64,000 bases of DNA from Heterobilharzia americana (Eukaryota > Platyhelminthes > Trematoda > Strigeidida > Schistosomatidae). This document shows, piece after piece, positions 36,076-48,700 of this stretch; position 1 is the first letter of the stretch; every line of letters starts with the position of its first letter. Made by a program: the position numbers and the translations under genes. Under the pieces are notes generated by a model. The model was not told the DNA's origin and made no database searches. It saw only the letters and a list, made by a program, of their open reading frames with translations. The DNA lies in assembly GCA_944470555.2 (NCBI GenBank), contig OX104130.1:48331491-48395490 (forward strand), in the 5' to 3' direction.

Positions 36076-37491
36076 GATGCATAGTTATGTCGACTGTAGG
36101 TTATTCTAACTGGATGGCTACACTGGCACTAGTCCCAGTGTATAAGTATTGTCATGCCAATAGGAATGAAGGTAGATTATGCAGTAAGTATGCATGTGAA
36201 ATCCAGCAGTTGTGAAACTTAGGCCTCGGTGGCGAAGCAGACTGAATAATGCAATTGCATCATTTGCCTCACAAACGAAAATAACGTTGGAGTTATTCAT
36301 TTAATTCACGAATATTTTTAGTTTTTATCTCCATAGTCTTATTCTTTCATTCAACTGTTGATTGCCAGCACTGAATGTGATAAAATTAAGGAGCGTAAAG
36401 TGACACTTATTTCTGAAAACGTTTTAAGATTAAGGAAGTCGTTGTAATGAGGACTGAACTGTTTACCCTGTATTGCATGATTGAGCAAACAATATGAAAC
36501 ATAAGTTTAACACAGTCAGGTGTTTACGATTTTTAATACTCCTCACTGTGTTAGTATAGCCTAACTTGCCTGTACTTTTCCCAAGTTGACTGAATTGAAC
36601 ATAAGATGATATATACACAACTGTTTTATCATGAAATCCGTTAAGTTTATGAAGAATGTATGTGTATACATGAGTAACATGTTCACGGCACACAATAAAT
36701 CGCAAAATACAGCAAAGCCATTTAGGCTACAAACTAAGTGACCATAGTTTATTGTTAACTGACCATTGCTTCTCAATGATAAAGCATGAACTGATCACCA
36801 ACTAGTTGGAAGAAAGCTAATAAAAATGATCACGTAATAATAATAATAATGTCAATAAGTTCTGGTTAAAATATACTTCAAGATAAACACAATAGTCAGT
36901 AAAAATGTATGCAACCAACATTTGCAGCTTATTTTCTTCGATCCGTTATAACAAACTAGAAGATCTAACACCAATTCAAAATAGAATAAGTTTAGTGACA
37001 TATGTTTCATGTGATACAATTACAGTCTCCAGACTTAAATAAAACTATGACTTATGTAGTGGCGAACATGTGGAGGCTGACTAAGGTTGTTGATATTTTC
37101 CCCTCTTTCAAAAACAGAATTACATTACGTTAATCTAATAAATTAAAGTTTACATAAGGAAGGTGCGACTATTGGCCTTGAGTTGAAATGGAGATATCAA
37201 ATCAGTATCTTTTCGGGATATGAAAGCCTTGAATCGATGTTTGTGATAGGTTAGAATTGTGCTGATCATTGACTACTTTCATGATCGGTTTCAAAACTTC
37301 TAGATTTCACGCTCTGTACATTATTACGAAGCAGTCTTACAGTTGGATGACAGTTCGCATTTAGGAAATTAAATTGACTCATCGGATCTAGCCATAAACC
37401 TCTTATAGCATCCACATTTACTTCTTTAGTATGTATGCTTGATTAGTCTCATAAATCCTTACATCATGTTTTGGCTTGTGTTGTTTGACTT
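36076..37491. other. Intronic sequence
   Basis: A (TAA)n run at 36835-36850. Nothing else recognised. Confidence 0.4.
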
Positions 37492-37498
37492 TCTCATT

Positions 37499-37723
37499 CA
37501 TTATTTGTTATTATTATTTTTCCCTTGGGTTGCTAGTGGAACATAGGGCTTCAGTAGCACACCTCCATTGCACTCTCTTCTCTCTATTCTTTTGGACTTG
37601 GCTTCACGACTGTCTACAAGCTTTCATTTCTTCCTCACATGGTCTCCTCCATGTCATCCTCACCTCGGACGCCCGACTCGTCGTTTCCCCTTTGAATTCC
37701 ACTCGAGGGCCTGGCGCATGATG
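37499..37723 (-). mobile_element. LINE family A copy A5, 3' end only
   Basis: A TAA-type tail (TTATTATTATT) is followed by the complement of the last 210 bases of family A (TAGTGGAACATAGGGCTTCA...GGACGCCCGACTCG). TCTCATT on both sides (37492-37498, 37724-37730) may be a 7-bp target-site duplication. Confidence 0.75.
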
Positions 37724-37730
37724 TCTCATT

Positions 37731-40700
37731 TGGTAAAACTTAAAAACCATTGACTCAGATATTTATCTACCATTCTTTAGTGACTTCAGTGAAAGAGAAA
37801 ACTGTTGGAGGCATAGTAGCATAGCATAAATCATGGGCCAATTAGAGGACTAGTGGGCGCGAGCAGACACGAGTAGAACTTATGGCAGTCATACTGAAAA
37901 CTGTGTATGGCTGGATGTCTAACTTATTATCTGCTGCAAAACTTGCACTCCATATCTTAAGCATATTAGGTTTGCTTTTAGGCAGATTTAACGAGCAGAT
38001 TCAAGAAGCAACTCAAGGTAGAATAGAATGTCATCTCCAGACCAGTACTATCTTGAAATCAACATGGTTCTGTTAACTTTACCAAGTGAGTACGTTTTGC
38101 CCATATGACATTCTATTATGAGCCGCATCCTTTATGTAAGTAGCAAAACAAATTTATTAAGTTGATTTTAATATTAAAAAGGAATTTACTGATAAAATGG
38201 CTTCCAAATGGGTGGAACTATTCTAATTAAAAAAATACTGAAAAATATTGATGAATCGATGATTATTGATTTCTTTTTCCAAATGATTTATAAATATCAC
38301 ACGATTTTTAATCAATGGCATCAGATACTGGTAGTGGATAGAAAGAAAACAAACCCTTGGAACGCATTGCGATATTAAAATCAAAACAAAATATGTTTCT
38401 ATTCTGTTGTGAACTTTTTGAACTCACATGTATTGAGAACAGAGTAGGTCAAGTGATATTGACATCCTATTCATCTGTCTAAGCAATAAGTTTGATAGAA
38501 AAATAAAATGGTTCTGAGTTTATGCAATACGAAAACATGCAGTTTTCAAGCTTTATTTCACTGAGAAAAAATTCTGATTCTTATGATATGTTTTTCTAAC
38601 ATGGTAAGTCAACATAATATACAGTAATGACAGTCAAAGTTGAAAAGAAGCATAAATTCCAGCGTCATTGGCAGAGATAAGTGATAGATTATTAAACTGT
38701 TGCTGAACCAATCTTTGGGCAAAGCTATGCTGGGTAGTTTTCAGTTATATAAATGAAGCTTTGTGTAAAAACTTAGTTGACTTATTTTCTCACCAATTAC
38801 AACTTCCAGAAGGAGAATGCAAGCACGCTGACTTTCAGTTTCATAGACTTTATAGTCAGTTAAAAGATAGCCAGTTTACATAAAATGTATTCTTAAAACA
38901 GAGTGGGTAGATGTTTAGATTATAATTTTCAAATGTTGAGATATCTACTCACTTGATCAAGAAAATTTCGGTAAATTTGATTGCTGAACGAATTATGCAG
39001 TATTTGTTAGTTTTATTCATTATATTTCTAAATTCGAGTAACAGAATCAACTCTTGCAATTCCTTTCAGAAACACTTTAATGCTTGAGTTATTTGCGCAT
39101 AATTTGAGTGATTTTAAATTTAATGCCACAGTTAAGAGTATTCTTTGATATGATTAGGGATAATAAATTGTGTCCAAGGCGTAATCCAGTAAATGATCTT
39201 GTTTCAGTATGTATTGTCTAACCAGTCAACTAAAATAGAGTAACATTCTTCCACATTGTCGGAGTTTTATTCTAATATTTGAATATTCTTTACTTAAGTA
39301 CATATTACTGTCGTATATGAACAACTGACTCTTAAATCCGAATCTTTAGCCTAGAATACCAGATAAACTATCGGCTGAGTTACCACTTGTTCGGAATAGA
39401 CCAGAAAATGGGAACGTGAAAATTGGTTAGATTAATTCATTTGTTTTGAATTACTTCATGAACTTCAGAAAAGTCCTCATCTAATATTTACTGTGTGTTC
39501 CTATATAGCTTATATATCTACTTCTATTGAAACAAACACCATAAGGTTCAATATTTATTTTTGCTTGTCATTTATTAGTAACCGTCTGCTACTCACAAGT
39601 GTATTACTGCTTTTTCAGTGTGAATACATTCATTTCAAGATGGCTGTCATCAGGCATCGAGGCTAGCGAGGCAATGCCTTGAAGGCAAGGATAGTTTGGT
39701 AACTCCTTCCTCGCATTTCGAGATCAAATGGAAGGCGCTCATCAACACTTGAGAGGATAACTTTTTCGTTATCCTCCAATGGATTATTACTGTTTCCTGA
39801 CGTTGAAACTTTCTGGTACTAGGCCAGACAGTTGTCCAATATATTTTAGTTTAATTAGTAACCTATGTGATATCGATACTTGGTGAAAACTGTTATGAAT
39901 TTAAACGGTTTTTGACAAACCTCCTAACTACTCAGTACCTTTATTTTTCCATTCTTGCTTTGTTTAAATTTGTCAAAGAGACGAAATGAATGGAACCTTC
40001 GTTCATATCCACCTGCATTCGCGAACTGCCCTCTGCCTCTTTAGTAGTATTTACGAAGTATGCATAGAATGGTGATGTTTAGGAATGTAGCTTTTTGCTT
40101 TTTTGGAATAAACAATGAAATCTCGGATAAGAGGAGTTAAGTTACTGGATAAGTTTTGATTGAAATTTATTCACTGGATGATCTACGTGCTCAGTAATAT
40201 ATATAGTGAATCAATACAGAAAGTAATACACATATCTTAAAAACTGAAAAAAAATGATCAGAAATAGAAAAATAAATGTGAAGATTTTCAGTAGGTTAAG
40301 TACATTTTCGAAAAATTTGTAGACGGTATAAATTTCCCAGTAAAGGTTATACAGTTTATTGTCTGCACGGAAGTATGGCTTGTAGACAGGTATCCCACAG
40401 ACGTGTGCAACTGCAAACATTTTCACTTATCTTTGTCTGGTGAATAGTGCAGACAAATGGACTATTTCGATGATGATTGTTTGGAAAATGTCACGTTACT
40501 GAAACTGCTGGGATCCTCTCTTCACGGTACGCTGACCATTTATGCAAGTGTTCAACAATTCGAGTTGACAGCAGTGACAAGTAAAAATTTATGTACACAT
40601 TTGTCATTATCGAGTTTGACACCTTGCTCTACCCACAGAAGTTTAGTACTAGTTTTATATCACTATGGGCATCATATTTGTGACCGGTTAAGTTTATACT

Positions 40701-40889
40701 TTGACTTTGTCAAGCCTTTGGTTAAAAATCCTTAAAATTTCCATTTAAGGTTTTCACATTGTCTCCAGCCTTCTCAAATATCCACGTGACCTGTTGGAAT
40801 TTTTTCGGCTTTATTTGGCTAACCTTTGTGGATTGTCTTAGTTTGCACCACATATTTATATCTCTTAAGGTATTGCTGTGCTGGTATGT
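37731..40889. other. Intronic sequence
   Basis: No supported gene. It contains a perfect 9-bp hairpin at 39753-39776 in a less AT-rich island (39640-39840) that may be a repeat. ORFs at 40457-40998 lack splice or homology support. Confidence 0.4.
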
Positions 40890-40902
40890 ACATTATATAT
40901 GT
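40890..40902 (+). repeat. Target-site duplication, left side of LINE B1
   Basis: ACATTATATATGT, an exact match to 44755-44767. Confidence 0.9.
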
Positions 40903-41092
40903 CATCATCATTATCAACATAGGACCAGGCATTACTGCGTAACGGTCCGAGTTGCCACACCTCATATCAGCACATCAAGTAAAAAGGTAGTGAGGTGAAG
41001 GATGAAGATAAGTGAATGCAGTCAAAAGAAATATAAAGTATGAGAAGAAAGGAAAGAGGAGTGACAAAATAGTGAGATTCGGTATAGCGTTG

Positions 41093-44000
41093 TTAAGATG
41101 AGGATAATGTGTGTATACATCTGCGCCACTGACTTCGGTTCTGAGCCATATCACCTAGGGTCTCCAACCACTGGTTCCTCTTGTCCCGTGGACCCCAACC
41201 ACCTAGTCTGCATCGTCCTACATGGCTTAAACCAACAGTCAGAGACTTCATACATTGGTGCCATGTTTTAGTCTGGCCACCTCGGGCCTTTTTCCAGCCT
41301 GAACCCACCTCAGCCAACATTGTGTGACGAGGCAATCGGTGACTAGGCATACGTAGTACGTGTCCCAACCATCTCAGTCGATGAAGGTTCACAACCTCGT
41401 CGACTGACTTACCTCTTCTCCCTAAAACTCTACACCTAACTTCTGCATTACTCACATGGTGACACCACGGAATACGTCCTATACTACGAAGGCAACGGTG
41501 GTCAAATACCTGTAACCTTCTCATGTCTTCCACTTTCAATGGCCATGTTTCACAGCCATACAGTAGAACAGAGCGGACTGCTGTGCAGTACACGCGACCC
41601 TTAATAGACAAACGAATATCACGGCGGCGCCATAGGTGGCGCAAATTGGCAAAAGCCAATCGAGCCTTTTGTATCCGTGCAGAAATCTCATCGGCAACTA
41701 ACCCACCGGGTTGATCCTACTTCCCAGGTAAGTGAAGTGGTCAACACACTCAACCACTTCACTCTCTATTGTTAACCGCGGTACCGCTGAAGACCAGTCC
41801 TGGAGCAAAAATTTGCATTTGGGTGGTGAAAATCGCATCCCAAACATTCTCAAATTCCCACTCAAAGTGTTCAGAAGACTCTGCATCTTGTCAGCGTCTT
41901 CACCTAACAGGACTATGTCATCTGCATATTCTAGATCTAAGGAAAATTCACCTGTGATCGGTCAACGTCTTTGTAATTAGGTGACGAGAGGGAAACCTCC
42001 ATAAGAATATCTATGATAAAATTAAATAAGAATGGGGATAGTGGGCATCCTTGACGGACACCACTTGATGAGTATAGCTCCCTGGACAACTCACCATAGG
42101 CTCTAACATGCCCACAAGTGTTCGAGTAGAGAGCTTTCAATAAGGTGATGTACTTACTAGGCACGCCTTTCAGTGACAGACACTGCCATAAGACTTCTCG
42201 ATCAACGGAGTCAAATGCCGCCTTCAGGTCGAGAAATACAGCTATTGTCGGGCGTCTGTAAGCATGCCTATGTTCCAGGACCTGGCGCAGTGTGAATATT
42301 TGGTCGATACATCCACGGCCAGGTCTAAAGCCTGCCTGGTTTTCTCGGGCTTGCTGTTCCCGAGCTCCACTCAGGCGTCGGAGAATTATAGAACTTAGGA
42401 TCTTAGACACTATGTTTGTCAGGCTGATTCCTCTGTGGTTATCACAAGAGGACTTCTCGCCTTTCTTGAAGACTGGGATGATGAGTGACTTAGACCAGTC
42501 GGAGGGGATCGTATTTGATTCCCATATACTGGCTAACACTTCCGTTAGCCTGACTAAGAGAACTCTACCACCATTCTTGTATACCTCAGCAGGTAGTCCG
42601 TCTGGTCCTGCTGCCCTTCCCCGTTTCAGGCTACCTACCGCTTTCTCAACTTCTTCTAGTGTTGGGGGACCTGTCTCTATGTCCCATTCAGGGTCCGACT
42701 GGATAGCGGGCAGCGCAATGGTGGCTGGAGGCCAGTTAAACTGTTCCTCAAAGTGTTCTGCCCATCGTCCCAGTCGCCTTCCCTGCGAGTGAATCGCCGA
42801 TCCGTCCTTCTCCGCTATAACCTCACTAACTGTTGTTGACCATTTCCCCCCAGTCTCCTTAATAAGTCTAAATAACTGTCTACTGTTACCGATCGCCGCT
42901 GCCTTTTCCATCTCTTTAGCCTTTGCTGCCCACCACTGTTCACGATCGTTGCGCAGACTTTTCGTCAGTTTATTTTTAAGTTGCGCTCGCTCTTCATTGT
43001 ACTCAGAGCCTGCAGGGATGCATTCACGTGCATCCATTAGTTTGGAAGAAGCTGCTGATATCCACTGGCTCTTTTTAGCCATTATCTTGGAGTCGGCTAC
43101 AGTCTCCAGTGCTGCTTTTACAGTAGACTGAAGATGGCACCAAGCTTCTTCTGGATGAGTGACAGTCTTTTGTTCCGATAACTGCCTAGCCAACTTCTCA
43201 CTGAACACGGCTTTGGTGTTTTCGTTGTCCAGCAGAACTCGTAGTGGTTTTGTTGCCAAATTTTTTCTACGTCCATTGAGACGCAGGCATATACGTGCTC
43301 GGACCAACGCATGATCGCTGTCCAAACACGTACTCCAGAAGGAGCGGCAGTCTTCCACCGATCCTCTCCAGCGATGACTAATAGCAATGTGGTCTATCTG
43401 TGTCCATCGCTGAGTCGAGCTCGGTGGACGCCAGGTCAGACAGTGCCTTTCTTTATGTCTGAAATTTGTGCTGGCTAAAAATAGGCGGTTATCTGAGCAT
43501 AGTTGTAATAGGCGATCACCGTTATCTGTACGTTCAGCTGGGATTCCGAAAGTGCCACCTAAGTGCCTTTCTGCCTCACTCAGTCTACCCACCTGTGCGT
43601 TGAGGTCACCTGCAACAACCACTACGTCCGAACGTTTGGCTTTCGAGAGGAGGTTAGACAGTTTATGGTAGAACTCGTCCTTCACTTCATCCGAACTACA
43701 GTCAGTGGGTGCGTAAGCAGAGATTACAAAGAGACAACGGCGAGTCTCACTATTCCTTTTAGTTCTCACTGTGCCGTTCAGCCTCATAGCGCAGAGGCGA
43801 CTATCAACTGGGATCCAGTCTAGTAGTGAGTTTTCTGCCCTGGTGCTTAATGCTATACCTACACCTGCAAGACCACGAGAGCTAGCTATCGAATCTCCAG
43901 AAACTCGAAGGGTGAATTTTGCAGATTCACCAGATTGGTCAGGAGAGGTCAGGTGAATAACCACACTTGGGTCCTGTATGCGTGTCTCACAAACACAGCA

Positions 44001-44534
44001 CACATCCATGCCTCGAGTTGCTAGAGTCTTTGCCAACGAAGCCTGTTGGCCAATTTGACGGAGGGTGCGGACATTGAAGGCTCCAATATGTAATTTGGAG
44101 CGTGGTTTAAGGAGACCAGGGACGCTGTTCTGTGGACTCAGATCGTTGTCGAAGGCTGCAGAGGTAGGAGAAATTGAAGATGATGCAGCATCATTAATTA
44201 AGAGACGTGAAGGAAGATTAGAAGGTAATGATGGAGGAGGAGGATAGCAGTCAGAAGAAACTTGGGTGCTGACAGAGTTGTGAGGGCGGTTGACACTTCC
44301 CGGCTGCCCACACCGTGGAAGGCTATTTCTTCTTAAGGTACCTGAAAGAGATTTGTGTGACCGCAGAGCCCATCGGACATCTGCTTGAGGCCTGTCACAC
44401 CCAGCCTTTTGAGTATGATTATTTTGAATTTTTGTATTTTTGGGGCCGACCTTTTCTAACCCCCCCTTCCACTGAGAAGGCAGCATCAGCTTGACTATGC
44501 TGGTCATCCAAGGGAAACACCTTACTGCTGTCAC
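41093..44534 (-). pseudogene. EN-RT polyprotein of LINE B1 with two frameshifts
   Basis: The first 865 codons (44534-41937) are open. Residues about 148-415 form an APE-type endonuclease: N154 (FNVRTL), E183 (CETRI), D310 and N312 (AGDLNA), D381-H382 (QIDHI), D407-H408 (DSDHALV). Residues about 640-850 are reverse transcriptase: GPDGLPAEVYKNGG, LIIPVFKKGEKSSCDNHRG, NQAGFRPGRG, DLKAAFDSVD (motif A, D775) and SSGVRQGCPLSPFLFN (motif B). A shift near 41940 moves the catalytic YADD (41917-41928) into another frame. A second shift near 41695 separates the C-terminal part (41659-41093: RVYCTAVRSVLLYGCETWPL, RRLQVFDHRCLR). All catalytic residues exist but no single protein joins them. Confidence 0.9.
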
Positions 44535-44687
44535 ACCCCATCCAGCTAGCAGCAGTACGACTTCGCCCTCAGACCCCCATCACAGTGTAGCAATTTACAC
44601 TATAACGGTAACTGCTTTTCGTCTAACCACTACCCAACAGACCTTTCTGGTATGGTAGGACCTCGAGGGAACAAGCGTTCCACCAGC

Positions 44688-44754
44688 ATAGCTCGTTGGG
44701 TCATTGTGATATGCAAGCCCGACCACCACGTCAAGGTAGCAGCTATCGGTCGGG
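44688..44754 (-). ncRNA. Putative HDV-like self-cleaving ribozyme at the 5' end of LINE B1
   Basis: The TSD-defined first base of the element starts P1: CCCGACC (nt 1-7) pairs with GGTCGGG (nt 31-37). P2: ATAGCT (9-14) pairs with AGCTAT (62-67). P3: ACC (18-20) pairs with GGT (28-30) around the 7-nt loop TTGACGT. P1's 3' strand follows P3 directly, and a small P4 (CAT/ATG, nt 42-44/51-53) can form. CCCAACG just before the 3' strand of P2 offers a candidate catalytic C (nt 57, base 44698). This is the nested double-pseudoknot order of HDV-like ribozymes that process R2 and RTE transcripts. P1.1 is not clear. Fold done by eye. Confidence 0.65.
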
Positions 44755-44767
44755 ACATTATATATGT
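44755..44767 (+). repeat. Target-site duplication, right side of LINE B1
   Basis: ACATTATATATGT, an exact match to 40890-40902. Confidence 0.9.
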
Positions 44768-45696
44768 ACGTATATATGTATATTATAATCAGGCATAATG
44801 GTTGATCAGCATTAGATTTTGACCGAAAACTGTGTATTCATTCGTTCTTCTATTTCACCGAATCTTTAAAATAATATTGGGATATCATTTTCTATTTTCA
44901 CATCTAGCTTATCAACAATTTTAAATTCAGTCAAAGAACTGGACAAAGTGCAACTTTTATGACACCCCAAAAGTATTTTTTGAAAGCTATTCATTTTATT
45001 ATTTTGAGGCGAAGCTGAATTTGATTACTTATCAAAACTTCCATTTAAGCAGGTGTTATGAGAGGGTAACGCGTTATTATCATGAAACATTAAATAGTCA
45101 GTGTTGACACTATCTCTAACGTGTACCAGAATTAACGCAAATCCGGTTTCTGTCATGAAATCATACCTTCATCGAAAATTCCTAATATCATTTGCTCATC
45201 AAAGAGATTTTCGATAAAAAAAACCAAAGTTTAACTACTGGCAACATTAAAGCATTCATACTGGAAATTCATAGATCACCAGTGGAAAACAGTTTCTGTC
45301 GTGTCAATCATTAATGTGAAGGATCAAATGATACCTGCTGAACAGGATGTGGCTATTTTAGCTCAACACAGTAGTAAATATCACTCTGGTATTTGAAACT
45401 ATGTGTCTTGAGTTCGAGTTTCATTGAGATTATCAAAGTGGGTGCCTAGACCCAGTGTTTATCAGTTCCCAGTGTGATAAAACGAGAATCATGGCTTCAC
45501 TACCAAATTTCTATAAAAAGAAGTAACATTTGCACTGATGAAGCACGAAGTCATTGGTATAAAATGTGTGGATGTGGGTGACCACATATAATTGAGATTT
45601 TGAAGTTCAGATCTTAGGTAGTACCCCGATATTTGTACCGATATGTGGATCAGAATTTGTCATGCGCCTTAAGAAGCGCAAGAATTTTACCTCTGA
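44768..45696. other. Intronic sequence between LINEs B1 and A6
   Basis: A possible tRNA-like remnant at about 45355-45470 (TTTTAGCTCAACACAGTAG, GAGTTCGAGTTTC). Otherwise nothing. Confidence 0.35.
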
Positions 45697-45709
45697 AGTA
45701 GCCTGGCTT
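45697..45709 (+). repeat. Probable target-site duplication, left side of LINE A6
   Basis: AGTAGCCTGGCTT matches AGTAGCCTGCCTT at 49212-49224 with one mismatch in 13. Confidence 0.6.
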
Positions 45710-48700
45710 GCTTAGATAACTAGCTCACTAGTTTCTACCCGGTCCTAAACCCAGATAAAGAGGAAAGGTTGGGCGTAAGGTTACCAACCCCATCCCGTTA
45801 AACCAATCCAATCGCGAAACAAACTTCAAAGCACTAAGAAAATATAAGACATAAAATGAAACTTATTCCTCACTAGAATCAGAGAGACGAAATGATGCCG
45901 GTTGGTGAAAGCCTTCAAGAAGCCAATTGGCAGATGTGTCATCTCTTCTCTCGATGAAAGCGAAAGTAAGCATAGGAATATGGAATGTCCGCACGAGGTT
46001 TGAAGCTGGCTGGCTGGCTGGCAAGGCTGCTCAGCTTGCAAAAGAGATGAGAAGATATAGCATAAAAGTACTGTGATAGGAATCTGTGAGGAATATGAAG
46101 ATGTAATGAAAGTGCACTCTCCTAACTGTCAACTGGACAGTCAATAAAATCCAATCTACTCCGATATTGTCACACAGATGACAACCACGAGCACACTGAG
46201 TTTTCCAGTGACCATCATAATGTCACCAACAGCATCAAGCACTCTCAGGCAATGGGAACCAGTCTCCTTCTGCAGCATCAGCATCATGACAACAAAATTC
46301 AAATCAAAAGGAAGGAAAGTCAAAATCATACATTGCTACAATACGCTACACTACACTACACTACACTAGGCACCCACAGATAATACAGATGAAGAGAAGA
46401 AGGAGGAATTCTACAAACAACTACAATCAGTACTGGAAAAGACAAGACAAGACGAGACACCCTAACCATGATGCCGACATCCAAATCCATTCTAATGGGT
46501 GAGGTGACATGAATGCGAAACTGGGAGCCGACAACACAGGAAGACAACCAATCATGGGTCGAGAGGCACTCGGTGAAATGATGAATGAGAATGGATAACT
46601 GTTTACAGACTTCTGCACATTCAACGATTTGCTGATTGGAGTCAGGCAGTGTGTACAAACAAACACAAGAATATTCACAGGGCGGTGACATCGACTCGAT
46701 TTAACCATTCACCAGATGGACACACTACACTAAAGATCACATCGACTTCATCTCAATGTGGAGAAAGTGGAGACGCAGTCTACTAAACACAAGATCAGGT
46801 CACAGGTCACAGGTCACGAAGAGGAGCAGATGTAGGTTCCCACCGCTCACTATCTAGTGCGAGGAACCTACTTGGAAATCAATCAAGTTGAAAGCCCTCA
46901 AGGGAACTGGTGATGATAGACCAGAGTTGAAGTTGAACACCCAGAAACCGGACATGAATGAGGGGACTACAAAGGAGATTTTCATATCAGTGAGCCATGA
47001 GGAGAAAATGGGAGACACTAAGCAGTGTTCCTGAAGAAAATTGTGTGGAAGAACACTAGAACTCTTAGCAAGAGACGTGGAAGGAAACCTGCATGATCAT
47101 GTTAGAAAGAAAGGAGAACAAGACGAAACGAGACGAGATGAGACGAGGAATGGATCTCCAGGGACACATGGAAGCTGATAGAGGAGGGAGAGGAAGATGG
47201 TGAAGTAGAAGATGAACCAGTGCAGTGCAGTGCAGCGTTCCGATGAACAACGAAAAGAAGAACTGAGTACAACGCATAAAACACTTCAGTGGACAAAGAA
47301 TTGAATAAGAGTGTGCGGAAAGACAAAAGACACTTCTACGACACACCTGCAAGTGCAGCAGAACAGGTTCCAGGTAGGAGAGACAGAGACCTGGCAACGT
47401 TCTACCAAATAACCAGGTGTCTATCTGGTAGGGAAGAGATCAATTGAGATGAAAGCGACAAAAGAGGGTGAAGGAAATCTAGTTCACACGAAAAGGAGAA
47501 ACAAAGGAAACGATTGACTGACCACTTCAAGAAACTCTTGAATTGACCACCGTCTGCAACTCGTCCAGAAATATCACCAACAGCCCAACCACAGAACTAT
47601 CAGTGAACACAGACCTTCTGACACAAGGAGACGTGAAGTTCTGAACGCCATAGGTTTTCTGGAATCCGGGAAAGCAGCAGGACCAGATTGAATTCCTCCA
47701 GAAGCACTCAAAACAGACGCAGGGACATCAGCGAACATGCTCACCACACCACTATTGCAGAAGGTTTGGAGGCAAGGAAAGATAGCTGGTGATTGATTGA
47801 AATAGGGGCTACCTTGTCAAACTCCCAAAGAAGGGTGACGTAAGTCGTCTCAGGAACTGGTGCTCAATTATGCTCTACTCCAAGCAAAATATTGAGTCGC
47901 ATCATCCTGGAGAGACTGAAAGGAAAATGCTCTGGATTCAAAACTACAACCGGAATAGGCTGGCTTCAGGAAGAACAAATTCTGTGCGGATCAGATTACA
48001 AGGCTACGCGTCATCATAGAACACAGAGTAGAATAGCAGTCAACTCTCTACCTCAACTTCATGGACTTTTAAACGCCTTCGATTGAGGCGTCAACCGAGA
48101 AGTAATTTGGGAACTGCTTCAACACTGCGCTTTTAGTGTCATAAACCTTTATTAACCTCATTTAACAGCTTTATGAAGACGCTATATGCCAAGTAATTCA
48201 CAATGGAAAGCTCAGTGACGCATTTGAAGAAACGTCTACCGCCGACTATCATCACCGGTGATCTTCCTGATTGTGGTGGGCTAGATCATGCAACCGACAA
48301 CTGTGAGGAGCTATGATAAGAGGGGTATACACTGATTGATCGATGAAGAGACCTCAGAGGGAGATTTGGATTTCGCCGATGACTTATGTCTAATGTCACA
48401 CAAAGTCAAAGATCTGCAGGCAAAAACCAACAAGTTGACAGAAGAGGCAGCGAACACGGAACTTCAAGTGAACGTAGAGAAGATACCCAACCAACATCAG
48501 TAAAAGCAACAACAACAACAAGCACCAATCACCATCAGCTAGGAAACCTCGAGGAAGTAGTCTCTTTCACCTACCCGTCTAGGCAGCATAGTTTCAACTA
48601 CAGGGGGCACAGGCACAGATGAGAACGTCAAAGCCAGGATCGAAAAGACAGCAAGACAGGCCTTCGTTCATTAATCTGAAACCAGTGTGGAGGTCTACTG

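Larger units (their letters stand above)
40903..44754 (-). mobile_element. LINE family B copy B1, full-length RTE-clade retrotransposon
   Basis: This 3.85-kb insertion is bounded by a perfect 13-bp duplication. On the minus strand it has a 5' UTR (44754-44535) whose first 67 nt can be folded as an HDV-like ribozyme, a long EN-RT frame (44534-41937), two frameshifted C-terminal pieces (to 41093), a short 3' UTR and a (GAT)n-type tail (40903-40915). Element size, single EN-RT protein, short 3' UTR and repeat tail fit the RTE clade (relatives of the schistosome SR2/SjR2 elements; I cannot assign the named family). G+C is clearly higher than in the surrounding intron. It looks fairly young because the ends and most of the frame are intact. 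Confidence 0.95.

Noticed and set aside
41523..44247. Several plus-strand ORFs of 60-166 codons
   Set aside because: Antisense shadows of the EN-RT frame of LINE B1.
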